A stretch of 64,000 nt of DNA from Gigaspora margarita (lineage: Eukaryota; Glomeromycota; Glomeromycetes; Diversisporales; Gigasporaceae): positions 64,921 through 128,920 of the forward strand of contig WTPW01000764.1 of NCBI GenBank assembly GCA_009809945.1, given 5' to 3'. This document shows, in pieces, positions 1 through 11,221 of this stretch (position 1 is its first letter; each line of letters begins with the position of its first letter). The notes under the pieces were generated by a model. The model had not been told where the DNA came from, made no database searches, and was given only the letters and a program-made list of their open reading frames with translations. The position numbers were made by a program, and so were the translations under genes.

Positions 1-702
1 GATATTTTTATAGCAATTGATAAAGATATGAATTAACAAAAAGGAACAGATTTAGATAAACCTATGCAAACTTCAAATGCAATAGAAAGAATAAAGAAAA
101 CACTATATCTTGCAATGCTTTTTTACTAGAAAAATGATATTCTATCATATATACCTTCCATTCTTTGATTCTGTGTCAAAAAAATCGATTTTGTACCTAA
201 TAAAGTAGATGAGGTTCAAGAATTATTGAAAAATAACCATCATAAAATGAAAAATAATTAAATAGCAAATTCAACTACAGCTTCAAATACAGCTTCAAAT
301 ATTATGGCTTTATCACAAAATCTATCAGATACAACTTCTCCTAATTCTATAATAACTACTCTTTATAAACCTACACTTTTTAATAACTTTAATAATCTAC
401 CAACTATTAACTCACAGTGTGAATTCAATGAATATCTTGCAGTCATGCAAATACCTTTTAGCTCTTATCTATTTGCCTGGTAGAAGGCTCATAAGGAAAG
501 GTTTCCTGTAATAAGTAAATTAGCCCATATATACCTCTCTGTATCAGCTATATCAATACCATCAGAAAGATTATTTTCAGACTATAGAAACATTAAGGGT
601 CCTAAGAGAACTCATATGAATCCAGAATTTTTTAAAAGATTAGTATTTCTAAAAAGAAATTATGATATTTTAGATAGCATTCATTTGCTATTAACACAAT
701 AA
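1..702 (+). pseudogene. hAT-family transposase, C-terminal part, broken
   Basis: Reading the + strand in the frame that ends at TAA 700-702 gives the hAT C-terminal dimerisation region. A Tyr-Leu-Ser-Val-Ser stretch is followed by PSERLFSDYRNIKGPKR, then an LVFLKRN block (about 520-670). These are the hallmark residues of hAT transposases, which cut and paste DNA and dimerise through this region. Upstream, the frame is interrupted by in-frame stops, for example TAG after LFY (near 127) and TAG directly after a Trp codon (near 481), where a second Trp is expected. The left end is cut by the window edge, so the DDE catalytic core is not visible. It is a dead copy; the family call is firm and the rest of the element cannot be judged. 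Confidence 0.85.
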
Positions 703-1087
703 TTTCTTTTTTTTTCTTAGTATACTATACCGAATTTCACAAATTCTTTTAATTTTAAAACTCATTAGTTTAAATATAAATATTTTTTACAAATTTAAAA
801 AAATTTAAATTAGCAACTTTTTTGAATATTCAAATGTTTTCTTCTCAACTTTCCTTGTTGAGTAATTCGTTTGTATATATAAGTGAATAAAACTTACTTA
901 AACTTGCATATCTTTAACAAGGTTAAAAATTAGAAAACCTTATAAAAAATATAGTGGCACACGTAAAGCATCCATCAAATTTTATTTGTTAAATGACAGA
1001 TCGTTCAATTTGTCGAATTATCGATCATCCTTCAATATCTGCGAATTGTCGATTATCCATTCATAAATATGCGGAGATCAATTCGTA
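703..1087. other. AT-rich spacer with no recognised gene
   Basis: This interval follows the hAT pseudogene. It holds homopolymer-rich sequence and, near 1000-1085, short direct echoes of a TCGA-containing word. I see no coding signal. Confidence 0.5.
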
Positions 1088-1095
1088 CGAATAAG

Positions 1096-1239
1096 GGGGT
1101 CAGTTAAAGCGGAGTTAACTCAATATATGATCTACATACTGCTAAATTGAATTCTTGATATCTATATATTAAAAACCTTCTAACTGTATCAAAAAGGTAA
1201 CCTAACCTGACTAAATTTCACTCCGCTTTAACCGACCCC
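1096..1239. mobile_element. 144-bp MITE with 8-bp target duplication
   Basis: The terminal inverted repeats begin GGGGTCAGTTAAAGCGGAGT on the left; the right end is the reverse complement with one mismatch. The element is flanked by perfect copies of CGAATAAG (1088-1095 and 1240-1247). An 8-bp duplication fits hAT- or P-like transposases; the TIR sequence alone does not decide. It is too short to encode a protein, so it is non-autonomous. Confidence 0.85.
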
Positions 1240-1311
1240 CGAATAAGGATTTGATTGTTGTGTAATCCGGATGATCCGATTTGAACGGATCACATGACTA
1301 CATACAGGGTC

Positions 1312-1460
1312 CCAAAATTCCGGGCCGAGAACGTCAGAGTGCATCGGAATCATGGTCGGCTGGATCGGAGTTGATCAATTTTGCCCCGAATTTCCGGTCG
1401 GAATACGTCGTAATGCATCGGAATCATGGTCGGCTGGATCAGAATTGATCAATTTTGACC
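1312..1460. repeat. Two-copy tandem repeat, 74-bp period
   Basis: The word GCATCGGAATCATGGTCGGC occurs at 1341 and again at 1415, with similar sequence on both sides. The copies are more GC-rich than their surroundings. Function unknown. Confidence 0.8.
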
Positions 1461-1463
1461 CAA

Positions 1464-1790
1464 GATCATAATTTTTTTTTACTAATAAACCATATCCATT
1501 CATTAATTAAAATATACCCAGCTGAAATTTTTGCTTAGAACCTGCTAACAACTAGGGCTAACTGCCGACCTATATCCGAAGCATCCGACCCAGAATTTTG
1601 GAACCCTCCTGTAAAATTCTTGCCCCATGATCATAAAAAACTTTACTAATAAATCATATCCATTCATTAAGTAAAAAATGCCCAGCTGATAATTTTGCTA
1701 TAGAACCTGCTAACAACTAGGGCTAAACGCCGAGCTAGATCCAACGCATCCGACCCGGAATTTTGGTGACCTGTAAAATTCCCTAATATT
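1464..1790. repeat. Two-copy tandem duplication, about 164-bp period
   Basis: Copies starting near 1464 and 1629 share CATATCCATTCATTAA, CAACTAGGGCTAA and CATCCGACCC in the same order. Both lie immediately after the 74-bp repeat, so the whole 1312-1790 block is probably one decayed repetitive element. Confidence 0.75.
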
Positions 1791-2295
1791 GACCTTTTAG
1801 AAATTATCGCTGCTCTTCTCTGCACTTATATCTGATATACTCTTGCTCCTACCTCAGTTTTCGATCGACCGCAACGGTTCAAATAACCTGATTCAGTGTT
1901 ACTATATTAAATCCCATTTACATTTCGATATCATTTAACGTTTTTTCCGTAATCGGAAATTGACAATTATTTTATGATATGTAGTTTCGCTTGGGTCCTT
2001 TTATTTTTTTTTCCGTTGGATGGTAAAGAATCAATGAAAGTATATAAGGAAACACTTCCTCCAGGGGAAGAACGTTTCTTTTTTGACTCAAAACATAATA
2101 TAATAATAATTCCTCCTTGCAAATAATAATCTATTGAAAATAATTAAACAATTATTTGCTAACAAAATTGGAAATCCCTTGATCCCCTAAATTTAAACTC
2201 GTAACAATAGGATGTTGCTTAAGTCAAACATTAGTTAGGGTAATATATGAAGATCATTAATATCGGTTTTTTTTAGGCCATATATTTAATATTAA

Positions 2296-2527
2296 TTAAA
2301 TTTACATTTATTAGCACAAGTATATAACAAAAGTGTAAATAATTTTTTTTTTTTTAACTTGAAGCTCTCAACTAGCTTTGCAAGGTAATTGAGCTATTTT
2401 TTATTAAAAATTTTCGTAAAACTTAATTAATTTTTAATATTTAATATTTATATAATAATGGAATAATTTTACAAAACATTAAAAAAAAATAGCTCTATTA
2501 TCATGTAGAACTAGTTGAGCGCTTCAA

Positions 2528-2605
<78 letters not shown>

Positions 2606-2650
2606 ATATCATTTTCATTAGATATTTGTGCTAATAAATGTAAATTTAGT
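2296..2650. mobile_element. Fold-back element with a 73-A run inside the right arm
   Basis: TAAATTTACATTTATTAGCACA (left, about 2297-2318) is mirrored at 2628-2649. Inside it, an inner pair around AACTTGAAG...CTCAACTAG...GAGCTATTTTTT (2343-2403) is mirrored at 2481-2540. An uninterrupted run of 73 A residues (2531-2603) lies between the inner and outer right arms, where the left arm has only about a dozen T. Weaker mirror similarity extends to about 2225 and 2760. No open frame, so this is a non-autonomous fold-back transposon or the remnant of one. Confidence 0.7.
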
Positions 2651-2781
2651 TTTTATAATTATTTTATAATCATCTAGTATAAAAAATTGGTTAATGATAA
2701 TATCGAAATATAACCATTCATAAATCCGAAATTAATGTTACCCCGACTATGTTTGATTTTATTAGTTGAGGTAAGACCTAC

Positions 2782-3019
2782 CAGGGTTGGCACATTTATC
2801 CATTGGGATGAATGGAGAATAGCTCCATTGGCATCACTCCATTGCTCCAATGAGAATAATTTGCGAATGGAGCCAATGGAGGCCAACTAGTTATAATATA
2901 GTATTGTTAATAATTAATAACTAATTCCATTGGCTCCATTGGCTCCATTGTTTCCATTGATTCCATTGGCTCAATTGGTTAGCAATGTTTTCAATAGAGT
3001 ATATCTATTGCCAACCTTG
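2782..3019. mobile_element. Non-autonomous hAT-type element built of CCATTGGCTCC words
   Basis: The ends are CAGGGTTGGC and its near complement CCAACCTTG, typical of hAT termini. The flanks AGACCTAC (2774-2781) and AGCCTACC (3020-3027) look like an 8-bp target duplication shifted by one base. The interior is mostly the word CCATTGGCTCC and variants in both orientations. The element at 19540-19791 shows the same plan with a different word. Confidence 0.7.
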
Positions 3020-3544
3020 AGCCTACCGTAACACAGTAACAACCAGCATTAACTTGCATTAATTAAATGCTTGCATAAACCCACGCTAATTAACCGTACT
3101 TCGTTTACCTAACTAAACAATTGCCCGGTAATTGACAAGAACCAGCCCCTTCATGTTCATGACCTAGAGCTAAAATTCGGACGTAAGAACCATAGGTTTA
3201 TAATCACATGATGTTGTTTATTCAATAATTGATATCTAAAAATAAACAAAAAGTTCAGGGGTAAAAATTTAAGTTTCACAAACATTAATCAAAATAATCA
3301 AAATAATCAAAAATGGAAAATTTCCTTCGGAATAGAGTTTTATGCCCATATTAATTCGTCCATTTCTCATTATATAATAACCCTTCAAAGTTAAAGCCTA
3401 CCCTCTCAAAAAACGATATATCACCTCCTGCATGAAATTTATTAGAAAACTTTAAGATTTATTACTAATAGGCATTCAGGTCCAACAGTAACGACTTTGA
3501 CATGTTGCAGATACAATCTCAGAGTGGGTTTATCAAGAAATCCA

Positions 3545-3650
3545 GAAAGACAGATTCCAAAAAGAATATAATACCGACTAAATCGGCCAGCATTATAACT
3601 AATGCCTGCCAATTTTGTCGGTGTTATGTCCTTTCGGAAATTTTTCCTCT
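3545..3650. mobile_element. Short hairpin element
   Basis: ATAATACCGAC...CGGCCAGCATTAT (3569-3598) pairs with TAATGCCTGCC...GTCGGTGTTAT just downstream, and pairing continues outward to about 3545 and 3650. It is a small palindromic element; no target duplication was identified. Confidence 0.6.
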
Positions 3651-4553
3651 GAGTGATAATTGTTTTATGTAATGTATATATGTAGAACAGATATTAAAGA
3701 TGTTTGAGTTCGGTTTGCGCCGTCAATCTATTAATATTAATTACGTAATATAATGAAATGAACCTATTTTAGAAAATTTATGCATTAAAAAAAAATTAAG
3801 TTTTTTTCTTATTATTTAACTATTTATGGGGAACAACAGGATTTATGCAATTGGGTAAAACTAGACTCCTGCAGTCAATCGATCAGATATCTAATTTTAG
3901 AATTTTTATCGCTATAGCGATAGCGATAGGATGTTCGTTTACAAAAAGTTTCTGAGCATTTCATTTAAAAAATTCAAGAAAGTGAATACTATTTTATACA
4001 ATAAATGTTGCAGTTAAATCTCATCCAAAACTTTGTCCGCACATTTCGAAGCCATTACCTGATTGATTGTCCGATAGTCCAAAGTAGAGTGAATTGTCAT
4101 TAGTTTAGATAATTAAATAGCTTGATGGATAAAACCTATCGTGAACTTATTTAGCATCATTGATTTACTGAATTTATGCCAAAAGTAGATTTCTACCATT
4201 AATAACTTTTTCAAAGACATGAATAAATTTTTTCAAAATTTCCAATTATGACAACCACCATTTTAATATCAACAAAAAGATTTTTTAATGGTACGGATAA
4301 ATTTTATTGAAATTTCCTAATTATGGTAAAATTTATACTCAATATTGTTTAATTTATCATTAAAGAACAATAATAATTTTTATTGTAATACTTAATTATG
4401 CGACATAAAAAAGAAGGATGTCATTTTCTAATAAAAATTTTTCACAAAAATAATTTTCGAACGGATTTATCACTGAAATAGTTTATTTAACTCAAATATC
4501 TCTTATATCAAATTGTATTAATAGAACATAGCTTTTTGCATTTTATTTTTATA
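3651..4553. other. AT-rich spacer without a recognised gene
   Basis: It contains a short exact palindrome ATCGCTATAGCGAT near 3910 and a weak two-copy repeat of about 80 bp near 4215-4330. I see no coding frame, tRNA or other RNA gene. Confidence 0.5.
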
Positions 4554-4677
4554 AAATGAGTGACGGAAACATTTCACTCATTATTATGCATTGATATGTA
4601 CTCCGAATTCTTATAGGGGTATATATCACTACGATGATAATAAGTGAAAGAGTTTCCCTTTCTGTCACTCTAAAATA
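4554..4677. mobile_element. Hairpin MITE just upstream of the amine oxidase gene
   Basis: AAAATGAGTGACGGAAA on the left pairs with the complement of TTTCTGTCACTCTAAAATA on the right, and pairing continues inward through TCACTCATTATTATG. It ends about 135 bp before the predicted start codon at 4813, so it sits where promoter elements are expected. No clear target duplication. Confidence 0.65.
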
Positions 4678-4812
4678 ATATTTATATTTATAGATCAGTA
4701 AAATTTTAAATAGCCGTCAAATTAATAAACATATATATATATACATTATATCTGTCTCGCCTTTTTAGACCTGCAAGGAATTATTTTTTCTTGATCTAAT
4801 ATATAGAAAATA

Positions 4813-7800
4813 ATGCTATCATCAAACTTTCAATTAATTATTATTATCGTTCTAATTCTTCCAATAATTGCCCAAAGTAAAGGTTTTTTTCAAATCTTAA
4901 TTCAAGTTTAAATATCATTTCAAATTTTGCTTTATTAATTTATTTAAATAATCTTTTCTTTGTTATATAGGTCGTATGTATATTGTAATCGGATAATTTA
5001 TTAATTTATTTACGAATTTATTAATATGTAAACATTTTTTTTCTTTTGATATCATTTTGGTTAGAATGTAAGTAAATGTTATCATTTAAATTTTCAAAAG
5101 TCTACTCATTTTTAGTTTAGCACTTACTGATAATTATTTTAACTTTTAGATTGTAAGTGTTAAACCCATTTATTTAAAAATTATAAGCATTTACGATGAA
5201 TTTGCTTTATTGAAATACTTTTAATATTTTGAAAAAAAGCGGCTCAAAAATTTGAAAGACGCGATGAAAATCTACGTAAAAGGGCTCATATAAGAAATTA
5301 TTACTATAAAGATTATCATAAAAGGTGTGCTATTTGTAATAGATATTTCACGGGCTGTTGTGAATATCATGGATTAGCACGGCGAAGCCGTGGTAATACG
5401 TGATGTTCACGGCGCACGCGAAATATCTGATATATTTCACGGTTCCTATGCCCATAACATTTCTGACTAAGATTTTTACTGATGACGTAATGGCCGTGGA
5501 AAAATTTTTGATATTTTCATGGCATTGCGTCATCATAAAAATATCATCAGAAATGTTCATGGGAAAACATTAGGGGCCGTGGAATATAAAAACATATCAC
5601 ATCATATGACCATAATTAATTAATTAAAACTTATTTACGTTAAAATTCTTATTATATAGAATCAATGATGATAATATTAAGATAAATCCCCGAAGTACTC
5701 CAAATGAAAATCCAAGTGACGTATCTTCTATTTATTCGCTTATTAAAATTGTAAATATTAACTAATAATAATATTATTATTATCAAATATTATTAGAAAT
5801 CTGTATTATTGGTGCTGGGACAGCTGGTATATATATCTTCTTATTTGTTTTTTATTCTTATCATACTTAAAATATTATTATATTATTTATATTATTTACA
5901 TTTTGCAATAAATAAATTTTATATTACTAGGTCTACTAACAGCTCTTCTTTTAAAAGAGGCTGGTATTAAAGATGTAACAATTCTTGAATATCAAGATCG
6001 TGTTGGTGGACGTGTTCATACTCACTACTTTACAGATAATCCTGATGATGATAAACGTTTATATGGTGAACTTGGTGCAATGAGATTACCTTATGTTGAT
6101 GGTCGTCCAGATATTTCTCAACATCAATTAGTTTTTGATACAATTGATTATTTGAATGAATATAATAAAGTAGACAACCCAGAAATGGAAATTAAAACTA
6201 TTCCTTTTATATATAGCAACCCAAAGTATGTAATATTTTCATATATATAGATATAATATATATATATATCAGATATATATATAATATATATAATATGTAC
6301 TTGTTATTGGTTAGGTTGTGGATGATAACTGATTTATCGCTAGGTTACTATATAAATCACGTGGCTTTGCCACGTCATTTATATTGTTCCCTACGAGTAA
6401 TCAGTTTTCATTACAACTTAACTGATAACATTTTTATCCGTAAGGTCCGACGTAAGCACTGTCGTTTTTCGTATATATTATTCGGTCTTTCTAATCATTA
6501 GACTCACTTTTACTCTTTTTTTTACGTTCGCCTACTTTTCCACTTTCGCTCATCATTTTTTTCATTTAATTTTTTTACTTTTTTCCTTCGCTAAATCTTT
6601 TTTTCCTTAACTTTCACTAATATGAATTTTATGAGTTAGCAAAAAGAAAAAAAATCAGAAAATTGAGTTATCACATGATTAGAAAGTGATCGAATAATAT
6701 ATACAAAAAACGTCCAGTGCGCACATAGGACCTGTCGGATAAATTTATATATTGTATATGTGTAATTATATTGGCATATTATTTTAACCAATCTTTTAAA
6801 TATCATTATAACAGTGCTTTGTATTATTACAACAATCAAAAAGATCAAAATGGTAAAATAATGACTAAAAATTACTCCGCAACTGCCAATGTTACTCAGT
6901 TAGGTTATCCTAGTAAAATACCAGATAACTATCTTAGCCTTTTTGATGAGGCATTAAAACCTTTCTTTGATGAACTTGATAAAAATTTTACAAATGGTCT
7001 TAAAGCTTTAGAACGTTATGATCAATATACTACATATGCTTATTTAAAAGAAGTTTTCCTTCCTGCAAAATTACCGACAAAATGGGATGATTATGATGAA
7101 ATTATTAAAGCTATTGAAATGAATACTATGGGAATAGGTGTGTATTTATAAAATTTTTAATTTTTTTATAATTTTTTATAATTTACTTATCTATATTAAA
7201 CAAACAATATATATACGTATAAATATTTAGGTGAATTCAAGTTTGGCTTCGTTGATATTGCTATGGAAGAATATACTTTTAATCCTAATTACAATTTAAG
7301 TTGGAAAACTATTGACAAGGGAATGCAACGATTTCCTAATGCTTTCTTACCATTAATTAGGAAGGAAAAGTATACTTTAAAATATAATTCTGAAGTTTAT
7401 AAATTGGAAAAGACTGAGGATGGTGAAAAAGTTAAGGTTTATTGGAAATCTAATGGAACGAAAGAATCTGATGTCTTTGATAGAGTGGTTGTTACTGTTC
7501 CTTTGGGTTGTATTCGTCATTGGGGTTTACCTTCATGTAAGACTTTTTTTAATTTTATTATCATAAATACAATTTAAATACATAATAATAATTATTTTAT
7601 TATTATTATTATTTTTTTTTTAACAGCATTATCATATGATAAGCGACGTGTAATACGTGAATTAGATTATCTAAACGCTGGTAAAATATTTTTACAATTC
7701 AAGAGTCGTTTCTGGGAAAAATCTCCTCTTGAAACCGGTGGATTCCAAACAACATCAAATGTTGGTATTGTCGGTGGATCTAGTTCAACTGATCTTCCCG

Positions 7801-8303
7801 TTCGTACTGTTGTATACCCTTCATATTATCAAGGTCTACCTGAAGATGGTCCTGGTGTCTTATTAGCTTCTTATACTTGGGATTATGATGCTGCAAGATA
7901 TAGTCCATTCACTGAAGAAGAACGTTTTGAACTTGCATTAAATGATATAGTATCACTTCATGGTGATATAGCAAGAAAAGAATGGATTCCTGGTAAAGAA
8001 AATAATAAAGCTCATTATTGGACAAATGATAAAACAGTTGTTGGAGGTGCTTATGCTAAATACGGTGTTGGCCAAGTAAAATATTTGATGGGTGCAATGA
8101 TGAGACCTGAAGATTTTATACATTGGGCAGGTGAACATACTGATATACATAATGCTTGGATCCTTGGTGCTCTTAATTCTGGTGTTAGAGTAGTTAAAGA
8201 AATATTACAAGAAAATTTAATGAATGATAAATGGTTAAAATTGAAAAATTCTAGATTATTAAAATATTGGAATGGAAATCTTGATGCCTATAGAGGATAT
8301 TAA
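4813..8303 (+). CDS. Secreted FAD-dependent amine oxidase (L-amino-acid oxidase type), eight exons
   Basis: Likely exons: 4813-4876, 5240-5324, 5660-5750 (or 5715), 5797-5826, 5931-6225, 6815-7137, 7231-7536, 7627-8303, giving about 611-623 residues. Exon 1 encodes a signal peptide (MLSSNFQL, then an Ile/Leu core ending near PIIAQ). The Rossmann FAD site is GAGTAGL, split between exons 4 and 5, followed by GGRVHTHYF and YGELGAMRLP, as in flavin amine oxidases. The C-terminal FAD motif WAGEHTDIHNAWILGALNSG lies in exon 8 with no Cys at the covalent-flavin position, so FAD is probably bound non-covalently. Such enzymes oxidise amino acids or amines to imines, releasing H2O2, here probably outside the cell; the substrate is not readable. 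Splice phases agree except between exons 3 and 4, where donor 5751 shifts the frame and donor 5716 (GTGACG) keeps it. GTTTTT at 4883 is an alternative, phase-equal donor for exon 1. A TATATATATA tract lies about 70-80 bp before the start. Fold-back elements occupy introns 2 and 5. Confidence 0.88.
5346..5584. mobile_element. Palindromic MITE inside intron 2 of the amine oxidase gene
   Basis: The ends TTTCACGGG and CCGTGGAA are complementary with slight divergence and are flanked by TA on both sides, as for Tc1/mariner-type elements. A perfect small hairpin CACGGCGAAGCCGTG lies near the left end, and a longer inverted pair (5459-5495 with 5519-5556) fills the right half. It is GC-richer than the intron around it. 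Non-autonomous; the TA assignment is tentative because TA is frequent here. Confidence 0.7.
6313..6420. mobile_element. Palindromic MITE in intron 5 of the amine oxidase gene (first of two)
   Basis: AGGTTGTGGATGATAACTGA on the left pairs with the complement of TCAGTTTTCATTACAACTT on the right, with a GTGGCTTTGCCAC loop at the centre. The hairpin loop resembles the one in the intron 2 element, but the ends differ. Confidence 0.7.
6429..6757. mobile_element. Long-TIR MITE in intron 5 of the amine oxidase gene (second of two)
   Basis: Roughly 75-bp inverted repeats: the left begins TTATCCGTAAGGTCCGACG and runs to TTTCTAATCAT; the right (about 6674-6757) is the complement with modest divergence. 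ATTT occurs directly outside both ends and may be a short target duplication. The centre is T-rich. The intron is about 590 bp, mostly because of the two elements. Confidence 0.75.
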
Positions 8304-8770
8304 AATATCTGTCCGTTTAAATTTTAATTATAATTGTTGCAAAATTTTAATTATTTGTGAAAATTTTCTTTAAAATTTGTAAAAAAAATTTGTATATTAA
8401 TCCTAATAGTTCTTTTGAATAATTAAAATACAAGTATCTACTTGTTTGAACGTTAATCAAATTGTCACAATGATTTCTACATGATTAAATTAAAAAGAAT
8501 ATAAGTCAATAGTTTATTTACATAAAAATTTATTTTTATCTATAACTCTTAAACTGTCTTATTTAACTTGCGTTCCATTTAAACCATGCAATTCAATTAA
8601 TCCGATTATGTTGATTAATCACTACAATTAGGCAGTTTGGAGGCGTTGAAACCTTTTACCTTTTTTTTTTTTTTTTGCATTTATAAGGGGGAATAAACAA
8701 ACATAAAAAATAAGCCGGAAAATCACGAAAATTCCCGATCACAATGTCGACCATTATATCGATCAATTTG
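8304..8770. other. Downstream region of the amine oxidase gene, no further gene seen
   Basis: AT-rich sequence after the TAA stop. It probably contains the 3' untranslated region and polyadenylation site, but no single signal stands out. A run of T lies near 8660. Confidence 0.45.
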
Positions 8771-9541
8771 TTTACCGTATTACCGCGAAATAACGATCAT
8801 GGGCGTTATTTTGAAAATCGCATCTCCTAAAAATAGCATACTTGGTTTCGAAATAACGCCCATGCGCGTCCCGAAATAGCTGGCACCATATATAGAATAC
8901 TATTTAATCAAATGCATAACAAAGATGTTCAACGAATGCTTCATATTTATTCTTTTTAGCTTTAATTGCTTCAAGAATAACTATCATTAAATGTTCAATT
9001 AGCGCTATCCTTATTCTAGCAGGATAATAAATTGTTACGGTCATTCTTTTTGATTTAATACTGGAATTTAATTTTTGATAATAAACGAACGTTTTATTCA
9101 CATCCTTTTTAAAGTTAGAACTATAATGGCCTTAGAGTGCTGCGTAATAATGCCAAAGAATAAAGAAAAATAAGATCATAAATCTACAGGCGATACCCGA
9201 TTATAATCTGGCTCTCATCCATCCTGCCCTTTCTCTTCATTCATTGCACCTAGCGCCCTGCCTGTTGTCATGTGTGACGAGTTGAATGTGCCGCACCATA
9301 GCGATACTTTATATATGTGCAAGTTTTAAAAAATAAATAATTCGCTTTTTACTATCGCTACGTAGAAGTTCAACAATAGGTTTAATTGTTCCTATATATA
9401 TATATTAAGGTTTAGATTTTCAGCGCCGGTACAGGATAAAAAATCGGGTTACCTCAAAATAGCGCACATGCGCGCACTCAAAATAGCGCGCAGGTGATCG
9501 AATCACCGCGCAGGTGCGCGTTATTTTGCAGTAATACGGTA
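8771..9541. mobile_element. CpG-containing inverted-end element, about 770 bp
   Basis: TTACCGTATTACCGCGAAAT at the left end is mirrored by ATTTTGCAGTAATACGGTAA at the right. Inside the left part is a second hairpin (8799-8863, arms CATGGGCGTTATTT and AAATAACGCCCATG). Inside the right part are several AAAATAGCGC words with CATGCGCGC. The CpG-rich words contrast with the AT-rich, CpG-poor surroundings. No protein is encoded and no target duplication is clear. Confidence 0.6.
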
Positions 9542-9616
9542 ATTTGAGGAGGGATCTCGGGAGATGGAGAGTTAAACGAAGATTCAACTGCGGATGCAAA
9601 TCTACACTTAAGCAAT

Positions 9617-9720
9617 CAGTGTTGTCACTGGAAGACTGGAGCCCCACTGGAAATTCAGATTCTTCAAGAGTTCCAGTTGTTCCAATGAGAAATCCCACTG
9701 GAACGATTTCTCACCGAAAC
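9617..9720. repeat. Cluster of CACTGGAA words beside a hAT-like end
   Basis: CAGTGTTGTCACTGGAAG at 9617 looks like a hAT terminus and is followed by repeated CACTGGAA and TTCCAGT words. Related words recur at 10095-10135. I did not find a matching right end, so this may be a truncated word-repeat hAT element. Confidence 0.4.
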
Positions 9721-10131
9721 ATATTCATCTAATTGGCTTACCTAAATGTGACTATTGGCAATCAAATTAATTAGTTGCCGACTAATTTTGTTTCCTAGCT
9801 TCCGAAACTATTCAATGCAAAATGTTCAGTTTATCTTTTCAACTCATCTTTAATACTAGTTCAACGATAATATAATCTATATTTTGTTGTTATTGTAAAA
9901 AAAATGGATTCTCATTCGATTTCACTAATTCTTTAATTCTTTAACATTACCACATAATCTATGTCAGATTACCCAGCTATTCTGGCTATTAAAACAACTG
10001 TTTGTGACCTGGTAATGTTCGTGTAATCGGGTGGGCTTAATAAACCAGGTTCAATCTCTACACTAGATGGTTGATCTGAATCGGCCAATCAGAAGCCATT
10101 GGAAGTCACCGGATTTTACTGGAACTTCCAT
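9721..10131. other. Spacer with no recognised gene
   Basis: AT-rich DNA between the CACTGGAA cluster and the element at 10141. No coding signal was found. Confidence 0.4.
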
Positions 10132-10140
10132 TCTGGAGAG

Positions 10141-11212
10141 CGGACGGTCTACGGGCACATAACAAATCACGTGATTCGCGTGCACATTATTACGTGGCTT
10201 AGACGATGTAAGTGTCAAAATTGAATTTTCTTAAATTTTGGACACATTTTTTTTGACAACCAACTAACTGAATCCAATAAAAAATTTTTTTTAACAATTC
10301 CACAATTTAGTAGAATTTATTTAAAAACAATTTCATCGAATTCTATCAAGTAGTTCTCAAGAAAATTTGATTCAAAATTTGAAAAATTCACATCATCTTC
10401 AAAAAACAAACAGTTACATAAAAATCTAAACTTTGAATGAAAATTTCTTAATAACTAGATAGAATTTGATAGACATTTTTTTAAATAACATATATGAGAT
10501 GATGAGATTCATAAAAAAAGATTTTCATCAAAATTAATCATGTATTTGTTAAGAAAATTTTATTTAAAGTTTGAAAAAAATTTTGCTACTTTTTATAAGA
10601 AGCGACAGAAATTTTTCTAAACTTTGAATGAAAATTTCTTGACAACTACTAGATGGAATTCAATGAAATTTTTTAAAATAAATTCTACTATTTAACAGAA
10701 TTTATTTAAATAATTTCATTGAATTCTATTAGGCAGTTGCTAAGAAATTTTTGTTCAAAGTTTGGAAAATTTTTGTCACAGCCATTTTCTCAAGGACTAT
10801 AAAAATTTTTACAAATTATCTTAACAAATACTCAATAAAATTTGGTGAATTTTTTTTAAATGTTCCCTATTATGCTGTAGATGTTATTTAAAAAATTTCT
10901 ATTGAATTCTATCAGATAGTTGTTGAGAAATTTTTATTCTAAGTTTAGAAATTTTTTGTATAGATATGACAATAGGAATTTTTCAAAATTTGAATCAAAT
11001 TTCTTGAGGACTACTTGATGAAATGTTTTTTTAAATATATTCTACTAATTTGTAGAATTGTTTAAAAACAATTTTATTGAATTCAGTTAGTTGTCAAAAA
11101 AATGCATCCAAAATTTAAAAAAATTCTGTTTTGATACTTATGTACAACTAAATCATGTGATAATTATTATGTGCAAAATCACATGATTTGGTACATGCCC
11201 ATAGACTATCCA
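10141..11212. mobile_element. Non-autonomous MULE-type element, 1072 bp, perfect 9-bp target duplication
   Basis: Long inverted ends of about 65 bp: GGACGGTCTACGGGCAC... on the left, and on the right the complement of GGATAGTCTATGGGCAT..., both continuing through an AAATCAcGTGATT-like palindrome. The element is flanked by perfect TCTGGAGAG (10132-10140 and 11213-11221). A 9-bp duplication with long TIRs is the signature of Mutator-like elements. The interior is repeated AT-rich segments with GAATTCTATC words in both orientations and no protein. Confidence 0.85.
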
Positions 11213-11221
11213 TCTGGAGAG

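Noticed and set aside
9544..9732. A 62-codon frame with several Arg and Cys residues
   Set aside because: It begins in the tip of the 8771-9541 element and runs through CACTGGAA word repeats; there is no domain and no supporting gene structure.
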